Both the position numbers and the translations under genes were made by a program. From Physella acuta (lineage: Eukaryota; Mollusca; Gastropoda; Physidae): DNA of 64,000 nt. How positions within the stretch are numbered: position 1 is the stretch's first letter; each line of letters starts with the position of its first letter. The stretch spans positions 204,501-268,500 of the forward strand of contig NW_026731897.1 of assembly GCF_028476545.1 (NCBI RefSeq). Reading direction: 5' to 3'. Below the pieces are notes generated by a model, which was given only the letters and a program-made list of their open reading frames with translations, did no database searches and had not been told where the DNA came from. Shown in pieces: positions 18,362 through 30,500 of this stretch.

Positions 18362-19042
18362 TAATATCCGCAGCAGCATCGCTAGGCCCTGTATTTCATC
18401 ATCATCAACCTTCCTCAACCCTTATTGGGGACGTTGGGGCACCACAGTTGATCTTATAATTCTCCGCAGTCCACCTCTGCTACTTTGATCAGGTCTAAGA
18501 CGGTCAGCCCCGTCAAATCCTAGATGTCTACCAACCAGTGTCGTCTTTGCCTTTCCCTTTTATCCCACCTGGCACAGTGCCTTGTAATACTGTTTTGGAT
18601 AGGCCGTTGATTCGAGTGACGTGTCCATACCGACTCAATTTTCTTGTTTTGGCTAAACTCAATAGACTCTCAAAGGACCAATCGCACTAGTGATCCTTTC
18701 CCGAATTTCTTAATTAGTAATAATTAGTAATGTATATATCCATGCGTCTGCTATGCTACCACAACACAAACTATTTCCCCAGAAATATGTACATACGGAA
18801 AACTGCGCAACAGAAAAGAACGCAAATTAAAACTAATTATATTAATACACTTTAATTGTTTATCGTATTTTGTGGAAAAACTTTTTATTATGCTAGAGAC
18901 ATGCAGTCATTTTTTGATAAGTATAAATGTTCGATTTAGATTAATTTAGAAAGAAAAAACATTTTTGTGCGCAGTTTTTTCTTTACACATGTAAATTCTT
19001 CTCAGATACCAAAAAGCAATTTGTATTTAGACTCATCCTAGA
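18362..19042. other. Spacer, unclassified
   Basis: 18400-18700 has higher GC and reads like an old dispersed repeat ('cttattggggacgttggggc'), but I cannot assign a family. No frame of useful length is seen. The remainder is AT-rich. Confidence 0.45.
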
Positions 19043-19260
19043 CCAGTGGTCCTTAACCTGGGTCCTATCGAACCCCAGGTGTTCGGTGAGTCAGTCTCAG
19101 GGGTTCAGCGGAGGTCAAGACACACACTCGACTCAAATGATTCACAGTATGATTTTGTCAGTGCGAACAATAGAACTATTAAGAAGGGTTGGGTCAAGAC
19201 ACATATGAAACTGGTGGGGTTCAGTACTCCAAGTCCATTATTATGTATTTTTATGGCAAT
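19043..19260. mobile_element. hAT-like MITE, CAGTGGTCCTTAACCTGG end
   Basis: Begins CAGTGGTCCTTAACCTGG, then 'tcgaaccccaggtgttcggt' and 'agtcagtctcaggggttc'. A relative is at about 61668-61880 with the same order of blocks. The right end was not resolved. Confidence 0.65.
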
Positions 19261-19859
19261 AAGGAAGAAGAATTACCATTCGGCCTACTCTATTCTGTGG
19301 TCCTAGGTAGACGAAGATATGCAGGTGCTGCTACAAATGGCTTGTGCTATTGTAAAGACATGCTCTTAAGCAAACCCTACGCACTCTGGTGAGATAGTAA
19401 TTCTCAAAGTATATATCTACTGAACATGCAGTTTACTTGAACATAAAAGAATTACAAACTTTTTGTTCTGTCAAATGGTTTATGCAGTTCCGTTCGTGTG
19501 TTCAAGCACGGTGTAAAGACGTGCTCACTAGCTAAAAACGACTAGCAAGTTTGCTGGAAAATATCTTCAAAGTAAACGAGACGTATCAAGGCGTGAAAAT
19601 AAAATAATACCCAGTACACATTTTTAGTGAGATTTTTTTTAAAGTGAAAGTGAATAACTTTACAGGAGTTGGAGATTGGGAGATTTGTCGGGGGGGGGGG
19701 GGGGGATTGGGGGATTTGCGGGGGAGATCGTGCACATTTAAAAATTTTAAACAAAGAAGTAGATTAAAATTGTAGTCAGTCATAGCCAGCATGTTTAAAC
19801 TCCCACGAAAGAAAGAAGCCCTTTTTCGGTGAACTAATTATACAAATAGGCCTTCAAGC

Positions 19860-20009
19860 CAGAGGCATAGCGAGGGGGGGGGGGGGGAGGAGGCGAGGGG
19901 GGATGGGGTACATATGTCCCTGGGCGCAGACCTTAGGTGGCGCCAAAGTGGGTTGGAAAAAAATGAAAATTTCATTTTAGCTGCAGTTTTGCATTATAAA
20001 TATAAATAA

Positions 20010-20081
<72 letters not shown>

Positions 20082-20240
20082 GGGGGGGTGGAAATCGAAA
20101 GTTTGAGGAGGGTGCAAATCGAAAGTTAGAGAGCGGGGTGCACATCGAAAGTTTGAGGGGGAGGAGTGGAAATCGAAAATGCTCCCCGAGGAAGGCGACA
20201 AATTGAAAGTTTGTCGCCGGGAAGGGTCGCTACGCCTCTG
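19860..20240. mobile_element. hAT MITE, CAGAGGCATAGCGAGG termini, with TA microsatellite inside
   Basis: Begins CAGAGGCATAGCGAGG and ends CGCTACGCCTCTG. Flanks are CTTCAAGC and CTTGAAGC (7 of 8). A (TA)n run of about 65 bp at 20014-20078 sits inside. Repeated 'gaaagtttgagg' blocks match the 18092-18353 copy. Confidence 0.85.
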
Positions 20241-22178
20241 CTTGAAGCGCCTCCCCAGGCGGCGGATAGTGGTGACATGGAAAATAAAATATCTGTGACT
20301 GACTAAAATCAACCCTACAAAAGAGGCGGGCATTTAAAGTTTAAGACTTCGATAGTAAGGAAATCTAGAAAGAATACCACACAGCAGCGGGGTTAAACTG
20401 GTATATAACAACAAAAAAACCAAAAGGTAAACAACCAAAGTGCAGACCAAACTCCGATAGATAGACAACAGACAAACAGCAGCATGGAGTCCAAACACTA
20501 ACAGCAGACAGGCCTGAGCAGGGGGGGGGGGAGAGAAGGGGCTGGCTACCAAGGGAAACTTAAACGAGGCCCACCGGGATTTCTTACCAAGGTGTTGAAG
20601 CAGGACAAAGCCCTCCATGGGCTGGAGAATAACTACGATGGAGGATGGAGATTACAAAAGCCACACAGCTATCGTCCTCTAACTAGCGTTCTCTATACAT
20701 AGCGGAAACGCGTTCAACTCAAATCGATGTAAAAAAATTATTTTGAGAGGAGAGCATAGCATTACACACGAACACGTTTTGCACGGCAGCCATTGATTAA
20801 TGAAATGTTTTAAAAAGATAGGGCTACCAATCAAATTAAAGGAAATCCTAGGTTTTTTTAAATGTAAATAACTAGCGTGCCCATCCCCGCGCGTTGCCGC
20901 GGGGATCGAAGAAAGTCTGACGTAATATATAATAAGGGTTTCATTAATGCGTTACCAACCCTATATTCTAAGACGTACGTCCTTGTTTTCTAATACTGAG
21001 TTATTTAAATGTTAACAATGCTAGCGCTTGGATAATATTTATCGGGACATGGGTTTACCTACACTACCGCACGAAAGCCCTGAGTGTACGTTAATCACTA
21101 ACCGTAATATTGAGGTAGAACACACTTCAGTGACCACACGGACGTAGAGGGGCGTTCTCGGGAGCTCCCGATTACACTACCTCAGGGGCGCCGCGTACGG
21201 CCCATTAAAACTATCGTAATCACCATGGTGCTCAAAGCATAACTAAGGAGGCCAAATAGAAATCTTCGCATAAACCTTACTTATATTTAAATTTCTATCC
21301 ACAAAACGAAAAAGGTACTCAAGTTATAGGCTTTTGAAAAACTGGAAGTTACCGGTTACGGGAAATCGGCGAAAAGTTGATCGAAAACTACAAGTTCGAT
21401 AATAATACATATTGATGAAATTTTCGTCAACCAAACTGAAACGATACGCTAGTTGCTGTATTTACACACACCTACACACACACACACACACATCCACACA
21501 CACACACACACACAGAGCGAGACGGACAGGCATTGCAAAACAACTTTTTTTCAGGCTCAAGAAGGCTTCAAAACGCAAACATTTTTCAAAATCTCAATTT
21601 AGATTTTCGCATGGATACAATACATCCTTCTTAGCCTAATAATCCGCATGCTACAAAGCAGGGAGGTGTAAAACTGCCAAAATGTATGTAAATTATTCAG
21701 CCTACAATACTTCCCCTATACAATACTTCCCCTATACTCAATGTACGACAAAGTAAAAAAGGTACACAAAAATGCACAATAATATTTTCATTTTTTTCTC
21801 ATTTTAATAGCACTTTAAAACAAAACATTTAAAAAAAAAAAAAAAAGGAATAAAGAAAATAAAGAAAAGTTGTTTGGTATTGTTCGGTGTTTATAATGAC
21901 CAATCAGGGGACATAACATTTGTGAACTATTTCCGGAATAGGAGTCGTTACTTTCAATTCATTACCTACAAAATAAAAAGCACAATTTTTCGAGGATAAA
22001 ATCAACATTTAGCTGTTAGATTGATCAAAATTATGTAGACTTTACGCCTTAAGAAAATTAAGTAAATATAGATCTAAGCTGAGTCAAACATTTCGTATTT
22101 ATTTAGATATGTTTCGGGGGGACTTAGAAATCTAGATCTTCTAAATTTCTAGATTAGTTCATTTTGGAAATAGAAAAA
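20241..22178. other. Spacer upstream of TUSC2
   Basis: No gene recognised. 20880-20915 has a GC-rich hairpin (CCCCGCGCGTTGCCGCGGGG). 21290-21640 is a reverse-oriented relative of the dispersed repeat at 9760-10910 and includes a CA run. A poly-A run lies near 21830. The promoter of the TUSC2 gene should lie in the last few hundred bases, but no TATA box is evident. Confidence 0.5.
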
Positions 22179-25100
22179 ATGGGACAGACTGCATCTCTTA
22201 CAAAAAAACTTGTTACCCAACCATTTTCTTGGCTACGAGGACAAAGGCACGACGACGAGTCTGCTTCAGCAGCTGGTTTGATTCCTAAAGGAGCCACTTT
22301 ATATGTCTTTAAGAGAAGAGGGTTAGCTCAATTTTAAATTAGTTTTTTAGGCTAAGTTTAGTATTGCATAGCCTAGTACGAGTAGGCCTATGCCCTGGGC
22401 CTATACACACTATGTCACTATGTGACTATACAGTGGGGCAGCCTAGGCCCTAGGCAAACTAACTAGGGCCTATAACTAGAGCCCCCCGAAGAGATGCCTG
22501 GAAGAAACTCTGCCTAGAATATAGTAATAATAGGCCTATTGATAATAAATAAAATAATAATCTATAGGCCCTATGTCTTGCAGCTAGCGTGTGAAAGAAA
22601 CATAACGGAAAGTGCAAAATAGCACACTCACATAAGATAATTTAGGGGTCGTCCATAAATGACGTCACACTCGAAGGGGGGAGGAGGGGTCTGTAATTTT
22701 GTGACGGTGTGTGATGAAAGGGGGGGGGGGGGGGTTCAGATGGTGGGACATCACACTTTTGCATTATAAAAAGGCCAAGACTATTCCCAGCCGGTTGTGA
22801 ATAGCCCCAATACAGCTATTCACAGTCGGCTGTCATTTCATGCTAAATACGACTGTGAATAATATCTTAAAAATAGGCTACTTAAAATAATAAAAGCATT
22901 TATTGTGACTGGGGAGTGAGGTATAGAATAGATTAGGCTCATATCAGACATATCTGCTACAGGCTAAGTATGTCATAGATGATCAATTATGCACTCAAAA
23001 TATTTAGGCCTACACTAGAATAATAGATGTAGATCTAGTAATTTTTAAATAAATAATACTAATTAGCCTAAGTATTATCAGTTTAGTTGCTTGTTCACAT
23101 TGCTATTCAACTATCAATTACCATTAAAAATTCACATTATCACATAGAATAAATATCAGGTGAAATAGGATGTCCTTTTTCATCAGCTATAATTCACAGT
23201 TTCCATCACGCTTTTGTTTTTTTTCTCTTAGCAAAAATCTACGTGACAGGTCTTTTTTTTTTTTTGCTGATATGTCAACAATTACGCCACAACAACAAAA
23301 AAATAACAAAAACAACCCTTCCATGAGTAACTCAAGTAACTGGGAAAAAATATTTTGATATTTAATAAAAAATAGAAGGCATACATTAAGAGTCATAGCA
23401 TGGATTTGAACCCACACCTTCTGGCACGACACTCACTCCCCATGACCACTCGACTACACATCTTCAAGCCCAGTTGGGTATTTTAAACATTAAATCTATC
23501 AAAAACGGTCACGACTGTGAATAGCCCCATTACGGCTATTCACAGCCGGCTGTGAATAGACACTTTGTTATAAAAAAGAAATGTTAGAAAATGAATTTTA
23601 GCTGTTATTTCGCGTTTTAGAAAACTGTTTTAATAAATTGTAATAGGAATTGATTACAACACTCTAAGTTGAGAGAGTTCAGACAAGATTTTGGAAAAAT
23701 ATGGATTTTTTAAGAAAAATTCAACTGCAATTTTGAGGGGGGTTGTATGCTGAGGTGTGACGTTATTTTAGGGGGGGTGGGTCTGGCTTTTGTGACTTCA
23801 AAAAAAGCGTGACGTCATTTATGGATGACCCCCTTATTACAAATGGGTTTTTATTAGGGCCTTTGTGTTATGTCAGTCTCTATGGAATTCACTAAATCTG
23901 AATGGCTAATGAAACGCAAGTAACACAGGTTTTTAGATGACCTAATTGTCAGGCATTTGTTTACCCAGCTCTCCCAATATTTGAATTTTTATTACAGTCA
24001 CATCATACTGTATATACCATACACATACGCAGTGGAGTTTATATAAGTAATGTTACAAAACAGTACAAATCCTAGCCTGGCTTTTCAGTTTCAGGCCTAC
24101 AGGACGTTTGTGTTTATGTCTACATGGGTGGGCTAAATAAACAATATAGTCATATTAAAGTGAAATAACTATTGATTTGTTTGTAATGTCACCCTAATTA
24201 GTCTCTGTAATTAATAAACTAGTAATTAGCTTTGTTCAAGTCAAGTTTCTTATCTTTGATCAATGTAATGTAACATAGCATGATGGGACAGAGTTAGATT
24301 CAAAGACTGAGCTCGTTATCAAATTATAATTTAATATTATTTATAAATGACCTCACACTTTATAGATAATTTTTACCTTCCCTCCCCCGCTTTTGTTCAC
24401 AAAAGCTAGACCCCTTGTCCACCCCCAGCCCCTCTCACCACACACACAATTTTATTGAAGAAGTTTTAAAAAAATGAAAAATAATGGCTAGGTTTGTCTA
24501 CAGTTTGTCTCAAATGGATTAGTGCTTTAAAAAGTCTGGGTTCTGATCCTAATAGTACCCTATGCTTCAAAATAGGGAGTCATATTCATTTCTCCTCACC
24601 TTTTTTTGGCGATTCCAAAATGCCTATACTTTTTTAATAAAAAATTTTCAACTGTACAAATGCCAAATAGGCACAGCAAAAAAACCAAGTTTATTTTTAT
24701 TCTTCTTGTTTACAATGTAATTGCTGTTTTTTTTTTTTTAGAGAGAACTTTTTATCTTCAATTGATGCATAATCAATCATCCCGTGATAGCTAATACTTC
24801 CTGTAAAACTGAACCACCCCAGGCAATTTGTTTAGTGTAGTAATTTTTTAGTAAAGACTACTAGGCAAATTATTTTAAATGACAACATGATTGTTTAGCC
24901 TAATGGAGTAAAACCTGCCACACTTTTTCCCCAGCTCGATGTACTTTGATGAGGATGGTGACCTTGCTCATGAATTTTATTGTCAAGTTTTTGATAGAAA
25001 TACCAACAAGGTTGTGATGCAAAAGTACAGTGGTGATTTAAAACCTCAGGTAAATAAGCTAGCTAATCATTCATCATTTTCAAGTTATATACCATTATAA

Positions 25101-25683
25101 ATACAAATGCAACTTTTCTCAATTAATATATCTGGCATGAACAGTAAAGATAATATCTGCTTTTGCCATTGTGCTCTAATTTGAGCATAGTATTATCATG
25201 TTTAGCAAATAAGTTTTGACTTTCACAAACTTTTACTAGCATGCTGATTTAGATTAACTTCAGAAAATTAGTTAATTCATGCATGATCAGCTGTTATTCA
25301 TTGAATAAGAGCTTTTTGTGGCTGCCCTGTGTATCCTGTGCACAGAAAAGATGATGATGATTCATTGAATAAAGCATACTTGTTTAGATTTTGTTTTAAA
25401 TCAGAAAAAAATTGTAATTTCACCATCTCTCTTGTTTCACATCTTGACAAAGATTCTGGGTTTCAGTTTGTGATAAACCCCTTCACCATGGCTTTTTCAT
25501 TAATGTGTAGCTTACTTAAAGCAGAAGTAGTTCTTATTTATTTGTGTTTCTTAATTCCCTTCATCTTTTTTTAATTCTAAGGGTGACATTGATCTACCAT
25601 ATCCAAGGCTGCATGGTGATTTGCCTGTAATTTTATTTGACACAACAAGTCTTCAGATGCACGCTTCTAATCAAACGCGATGA
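22179..25683 (+). CDS. TUSC2: Tumour suppressor candidate 2 (FUS1) homologue
   Basis: Seen: exons 22179-22321, 24935-25049 and 25582-25683, GT-AG introns, phases 2 and 0, 119 residues (vertebrate TUSC2 is 110). The diagnostic core KRRGSMYFDEDGDLAHEFY spans exons 1-2 and PYPRLHGDLPVILFD lies in exon 3, both closely like TUSC2. The start MGQTAS fits an N-myristoylation signal (Gly2, Ser6), a known property of the family. Known: TUSC2 is a small mitochondria-associated protein linked to calcium handling and growth control; no enzymatic activity is established. The N-terminal 35 residues are not conserved and the last 14 residues extend past the vertebrate end. Intron 1 (2.6 kb) holds a 1.2-kb inverted-terminal-repeat element. 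The fucosidase gene follows on the same strand 1.8 kb downstream. Confidence 0.94.
22643..23834. mobile_element. DNA element with AGGGGTCGTCCATAAATGACGTC-type inverted termini
   Basis: Starts AGGGGTCGTCCATAAATGAC and ends GTCATTTATGGATGACCCCC, inverted repeats of about 25 bp. Two inner blocks of 'gctattcacagccggctgtg' type lie near 22800 and 23535. A tRNA-like segment lies inside on the minus strand (23388-23462). No transposase frame is seen, so it is non-autonomous. Target duplication unclear. Sits in TUSC2 intron 1. Confidence 0.85.
23388..23462 (-). repeat. tRNA-like SINE head or tRNA pseudogene
   Basis: The minus strand reads TAGTCGAGTGGTCATGGGG (A-box region) and GGTTCAAATCCATGC (B box) with tRNA-like spacing. 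It is inside a DNA element, so it is treated as a captured SINE head rather than a working tRNA gene. Confidence 0.5.
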
Positions 25684-27506
25684 CCATTATAGCATGGGGC
25701 TATTTGTTCTCATTACGGTATTAGGCAATAGCTCTCTTAAAGAACATTGAAGCAGTTTCTTGATGCAGACAGAACAGAAAATAAGTTTCTCATCAAACAG
25801 TAGTAATTGTATAAATCTAGTTTATTTTGTGTCAAAATAATTGTTTTAACCAGTGGTGAGGATTATTTTGTCAATAATAAATTAATCTACTCATTCAAAA
25901 CAAGAAACTCTAAAAATAGTTTCCTTCATAATTCACATAGTAATTGTTTGTTGGCATTTAACATTTTATTTTCTTAGTCAAAATCTATAATATAAAATTC
26001 TATTATAAAAACCATAGACTAAAAAATGTAACAAAATAGCTGTAGTTATGTTTCTACTGATGTATATAGTATTTATAAGAGCTCTAGCTAAAGTCAAAGG
26101 CAATTACTTTTTCCTTCATCAGCAAGTTCAATCAAACATTTTTTTTACTATTGTGATAAATGTCTTAAAATACTTCGATATTTCTGCCATTGAATTTTAT
26201 TTGTATAGCAAGTTTTTGAGACATGTATTCTGTATATCCAATCTGATAAAACATTTGATCATTGTACATGTGCCATTTATGTTTACAATGTAAACAGCTA
26301 CTGCTTGTCTAGACTATTCATTGAAATGCTGTGTAATTGGTCTTCTAACCAAATAAATTCATTGGATGATTCACGTATTGCTGTTTTAATTCATTTATTT
26401 AAGTTGTTTTAGTAATGTTGCTTTATTTATTCTTTTATTTACAATTATTTACAAGTTTTTATCAATGTGAACATCACTTGCTGTTATTGTTTTAGTAAAA
26501 AGCTGTCTTTCAGTGCCTTGTTTAATGTGCTTCTTCAGTACAGTGAGTCTTTTGTAACATTAATGATCATTAATTTAGCCCAGATTAAGCTTCATGAGAT
26601 TGGGGTACCAAGAAGTAAATTTGAAATAAAATGTTAATGTGAAATTATTTATAGTACTGATAAGTTGAAAGTTAAAATATGTTGCAGCAATTGTCTATAT
26701 TGGGCTGCTGATTATAGGCTTTGATGCTTTTTATCAATTATTTTACAGTAATTATTATGAATACCCTTGTGAAATCAAATCATTTAGATTTTTTTAAATT
26801 AGAAATATTCTCATTCAATCTACATTGACTTGTTTTGTGTTGCTCTACATCAAAAAAGATTTTTTTCCTGCATTTGATTCCTGATCTTCTCCATTCCACT
26901 CAGATGTTTGATACAAGCATTAATTACTTTACCGAAACAGTTATTACAGGTAACACAAATGGAACCTTCATAAAAAAACTGTTTCCGTTATATATAACTG
27001 TTTAAGTTGTATATATATATATATATATATATATAAACGTTTGGGTTAAAGTTTAAAAAACAAGAAATGTTAATAAAATTAATATAGGAAGAAAAAGCCA
27101 AACAGAGATACTCATAGTTAGTATAGGTATCAGAAGGGAGTTATAGTAGGTTATAACCACGGTTAGCGCTTAATGAGTAGTAAACTTCACTAATAAATTA
27201 TTAATATGTCATGGTAGAAGTCATTACACAATAGGAATGATTTCAATTTATCATTTTTTTTCAACAAAAGTCAATTTTATTTAAAGGCCCTAGGTTTGAA
27301 TAGTTCGAATGTGCAAATAGCTCACAGCCAACAATGTAATAAATTCTTTGTACTAAAGAGACAACAGTGTTTTATACTTTAAGTTATTTTAGTAGTTTTT
27401 TAAGATATTAATATGTTATGTAAATCACAAGTGATAGAATTTGACAATTTTAAAAGGAATTTATCTGGCAAATCACGTTACTAACAATATCACATGATCA
27501 ATAAAG
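25684..27506. other. TUSC2 3' region and fucosidase upstream region
   Basis: AT-rich and without repeats apart from a short (TA)n at about 27010-27034. AATAAA-type signals occur near 25875 and 26348, either of which could end the TUSC2 transcript. No other gene seen. Confidence 0.5.
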
Positions 27507-30500
27507 ATGGCAACCTCCACAAAATTAAAATTTAGAAACAAAAATTTGTTTTTTATGATATTCGCTTTATTTCTGCTTGCTCAAAAAGCACTGTGTTATG
27601 AACCTACTTGGGAATCCCTTGACTCTAGACCTCTGCCATCTTGGTACGATGAGGCAAAGCTTGGTATTTTCATTCATTGGGGAGTATTTTCTGTTCCAAG
27701 TTATTCTTCCGAATGGTTTTGGTGGAACTGGCAAGGACAGCCTACTCCGGCAATTGTGGATTTTATGGCTTCAAATTATAGACCAGATTTTACATATGCT
27801 GATTTTGCTGAAGATTTTACTGCCGAGTTTTTTAATGCACAAGAATGGTTGAAAATGTTTCAAAGCTCTGGTGCAAAGTAAGCAATTTGAATTGGGGTTA
27901 ATTGAATAATGGACACGAGCGAGAAAAGTCTCAAAGGTATTTGAGAGGTGTATAAATTCATTTAAAAATCATGCACAGCGTAGTTACAATTAATATGGTT
28001 ATAAAATCCTGCCTGTCTGGTTTTTTTCGGACTTTACTAAAGATTGGATGTATTTGATGTTTATAATATTTTCGGTAACTAAATAAAAATGAAAAAAAAA
28101 GCAAAAACAATTTGGTTTTCACGTGTAATGGCGACATAAACAATGGCATCCTGCTATTGGATAGGCCGCCATTGATTTTATTGTACACATTGTAAGCTAA
28201 AAATAGAAAACTAGGTCATGGGGTTTTAAATTTGCATTGTAATTTAAAAACTTGATCTGCAAAGTTTTGTAAACAAATAGTTATCGATCACTAAGTTACT
28301 GTACAGCCAATCAATATTTGTCTTACGAAAGTGAAACATCCGGTTATAACTTAGGCTTGATGAAAATAAATAGAAATGTAGCCTTAAACTCAACAAATTA
28401 TTTTCAAGTTCTCTGGATTTGCAACTTTTATAACATTTATTCTAAAAATATAAAATTTCTAAATTAATTTTAGGCTTAAGTTTTTTTTTTTTTTTTTCTT
28501 ACGGTCTAAATCTAAAAAAGCACGTTTTTATTCCATGTCAACAACATTGGGGACGGAATCTCGTCAACTCGCTTGTCTCCATTGGCATTTTTTAGTTAGC
28601 TAGGGGGGGGGGGGGGGGGGGGAGGGCCTATTTAATTTAATAAATATTATTATGTAGGCTCAGAGTTTCTTCCAGGCATCTCTTCAGGGGGGGGGGGGGA
28701 GGGAGGGAGGAGCCCACCCGAAGAAAGTCTAGCCGCCCCCCCCCCCCCCCCCCCAAACAAAATGGAATTTATATAGGGCCTATAGGCCTAGCAAACATAC
28801 TTTTACCGTCCGTCCCCCCCCCCCCCCCCCTGAAAATATCAAGTGCCCCACCCGCCCTGGAGAAAAAGTCTGGAAGAAACAGTGTAGGCCTATGTAATTA
28901 ATTACTAATTAAGTCTACTATAATTACTTTTTTTAGGCCTATTAAGTTATAATTCATAACTTAAGTCTAAGTAGTAGCCTACTTACGAGTAGGTATTTTT
29001 ATGTTCAAACACCAAATTGAAAGTGTCTTGGTAAAATGTAAAAAAAGGGCGAGGTGGTAAAATGCTCGAAGGATTCAAAAACGGCGGTCACTTTATATGT
29101 TTATTCAGTTTATCTTGCATTTGCCCCCAACCGACTGGTAAGCTTGATGGTGGGTAAATTGTGTTGATATCTGAAAAACTTGTAACTTACCCATATTCCA
29201 ATATGCTGATGATTTACATGAGCTTTGATGCAGACTTTATTTTTAACCATTAATGTCCCATTCATTCTACCAAAACTCCACCCATGACGGCCCAATGTAA
29301 GGAGCATAACTCTGTATGATCAAGTGAATAGTTTCACAAAACATTTGTTTTTGTCTAAATGAAATAGAAAATTAAGATAAAAACTACTGCTTGATGTTGG
29401 GAATAAACCTGGCTTTCCAACAGTATTAAATAGAATATATTATATTCGGTACAAGTTCAGTATAAAAATAAAAAATGTCGGAGAAAATTCAAAACAGGTC
29501 ATTTTCGGTAGTCAACTTTATTTATTTTTGTCTAAACAACTATGCATCGAATTTAACAAATAAATATCAATTTGGTTATGTTTAAGATATATAATTCATA
29601 AAATACATGCCTAGATACGTTTAGAGGCATTATTTTATTTTATTTTTAATATTAAATCTACTAAAAATACGACAGATGAGTCTAAAATTTCGAGATAGAA
29701 AGAAACTATTATTTTTTATCTTTCAAAAGCGCCATTGAAATTAGAAGACCGGAAAAGGATGGTGAAACTATCCGACTTCCTGTTTAGTTAAAAATTAGGA
29801 TTTGTAGGCCAAATTTTAATGAAACAAATTTAATTTTTCTATGCGTATTGTAAGCGGGCGGCAGCGGGCGTTACGGGACATTAACGGTGTCGGGCGGCAG
29901 CGGGCGTTACGGGACATTAATGGTTAAATTTTATTTTTATTAAAGATTATATTGTTATAATATAGCTGCACCACCAGAAACAAATGCTAATCTTGCATGC
30001 ATGATAATAGGTCTATAAGCTTCTGTGAACTCACAATAATCCTAAGTGATATCTCAAAGTCAAAAAGATCCCTCAAACACAAGCACGAAGCCATAATAAT
30101 ATCTTGCAAATTGTATCTCGCTATTTACATAATTCTTCAGGTAGGTCCCACAGCTACCTCTAGCATTTTACTACCTTGCTGCTTACCATTTTTTAAACTG
30201 AATTGCCAAGCTAGCAATGTATTAGACTACCAGTTATCATTAGTGACTAAATTAGGGTAGCATTTAATGATTTGTTATTATAAAAAACTATGGTAATGTA
30301 TTTAGCACTCAAGAGCACATAAATGAATACTTTAGGCATATATAAGACTTAAATTTGGCCTTGTTAGTCTACATCAACATCATTATTAAGTATCTTTGCC
30401 ATTATGATTAGTAAGCTATGATTGTATTGAGTTAATGAAGTAGAGTTAAGCCACCTTTGTGGCTAGAACATGCCCTTTGGACTTGACTAAAGAAAAGTAC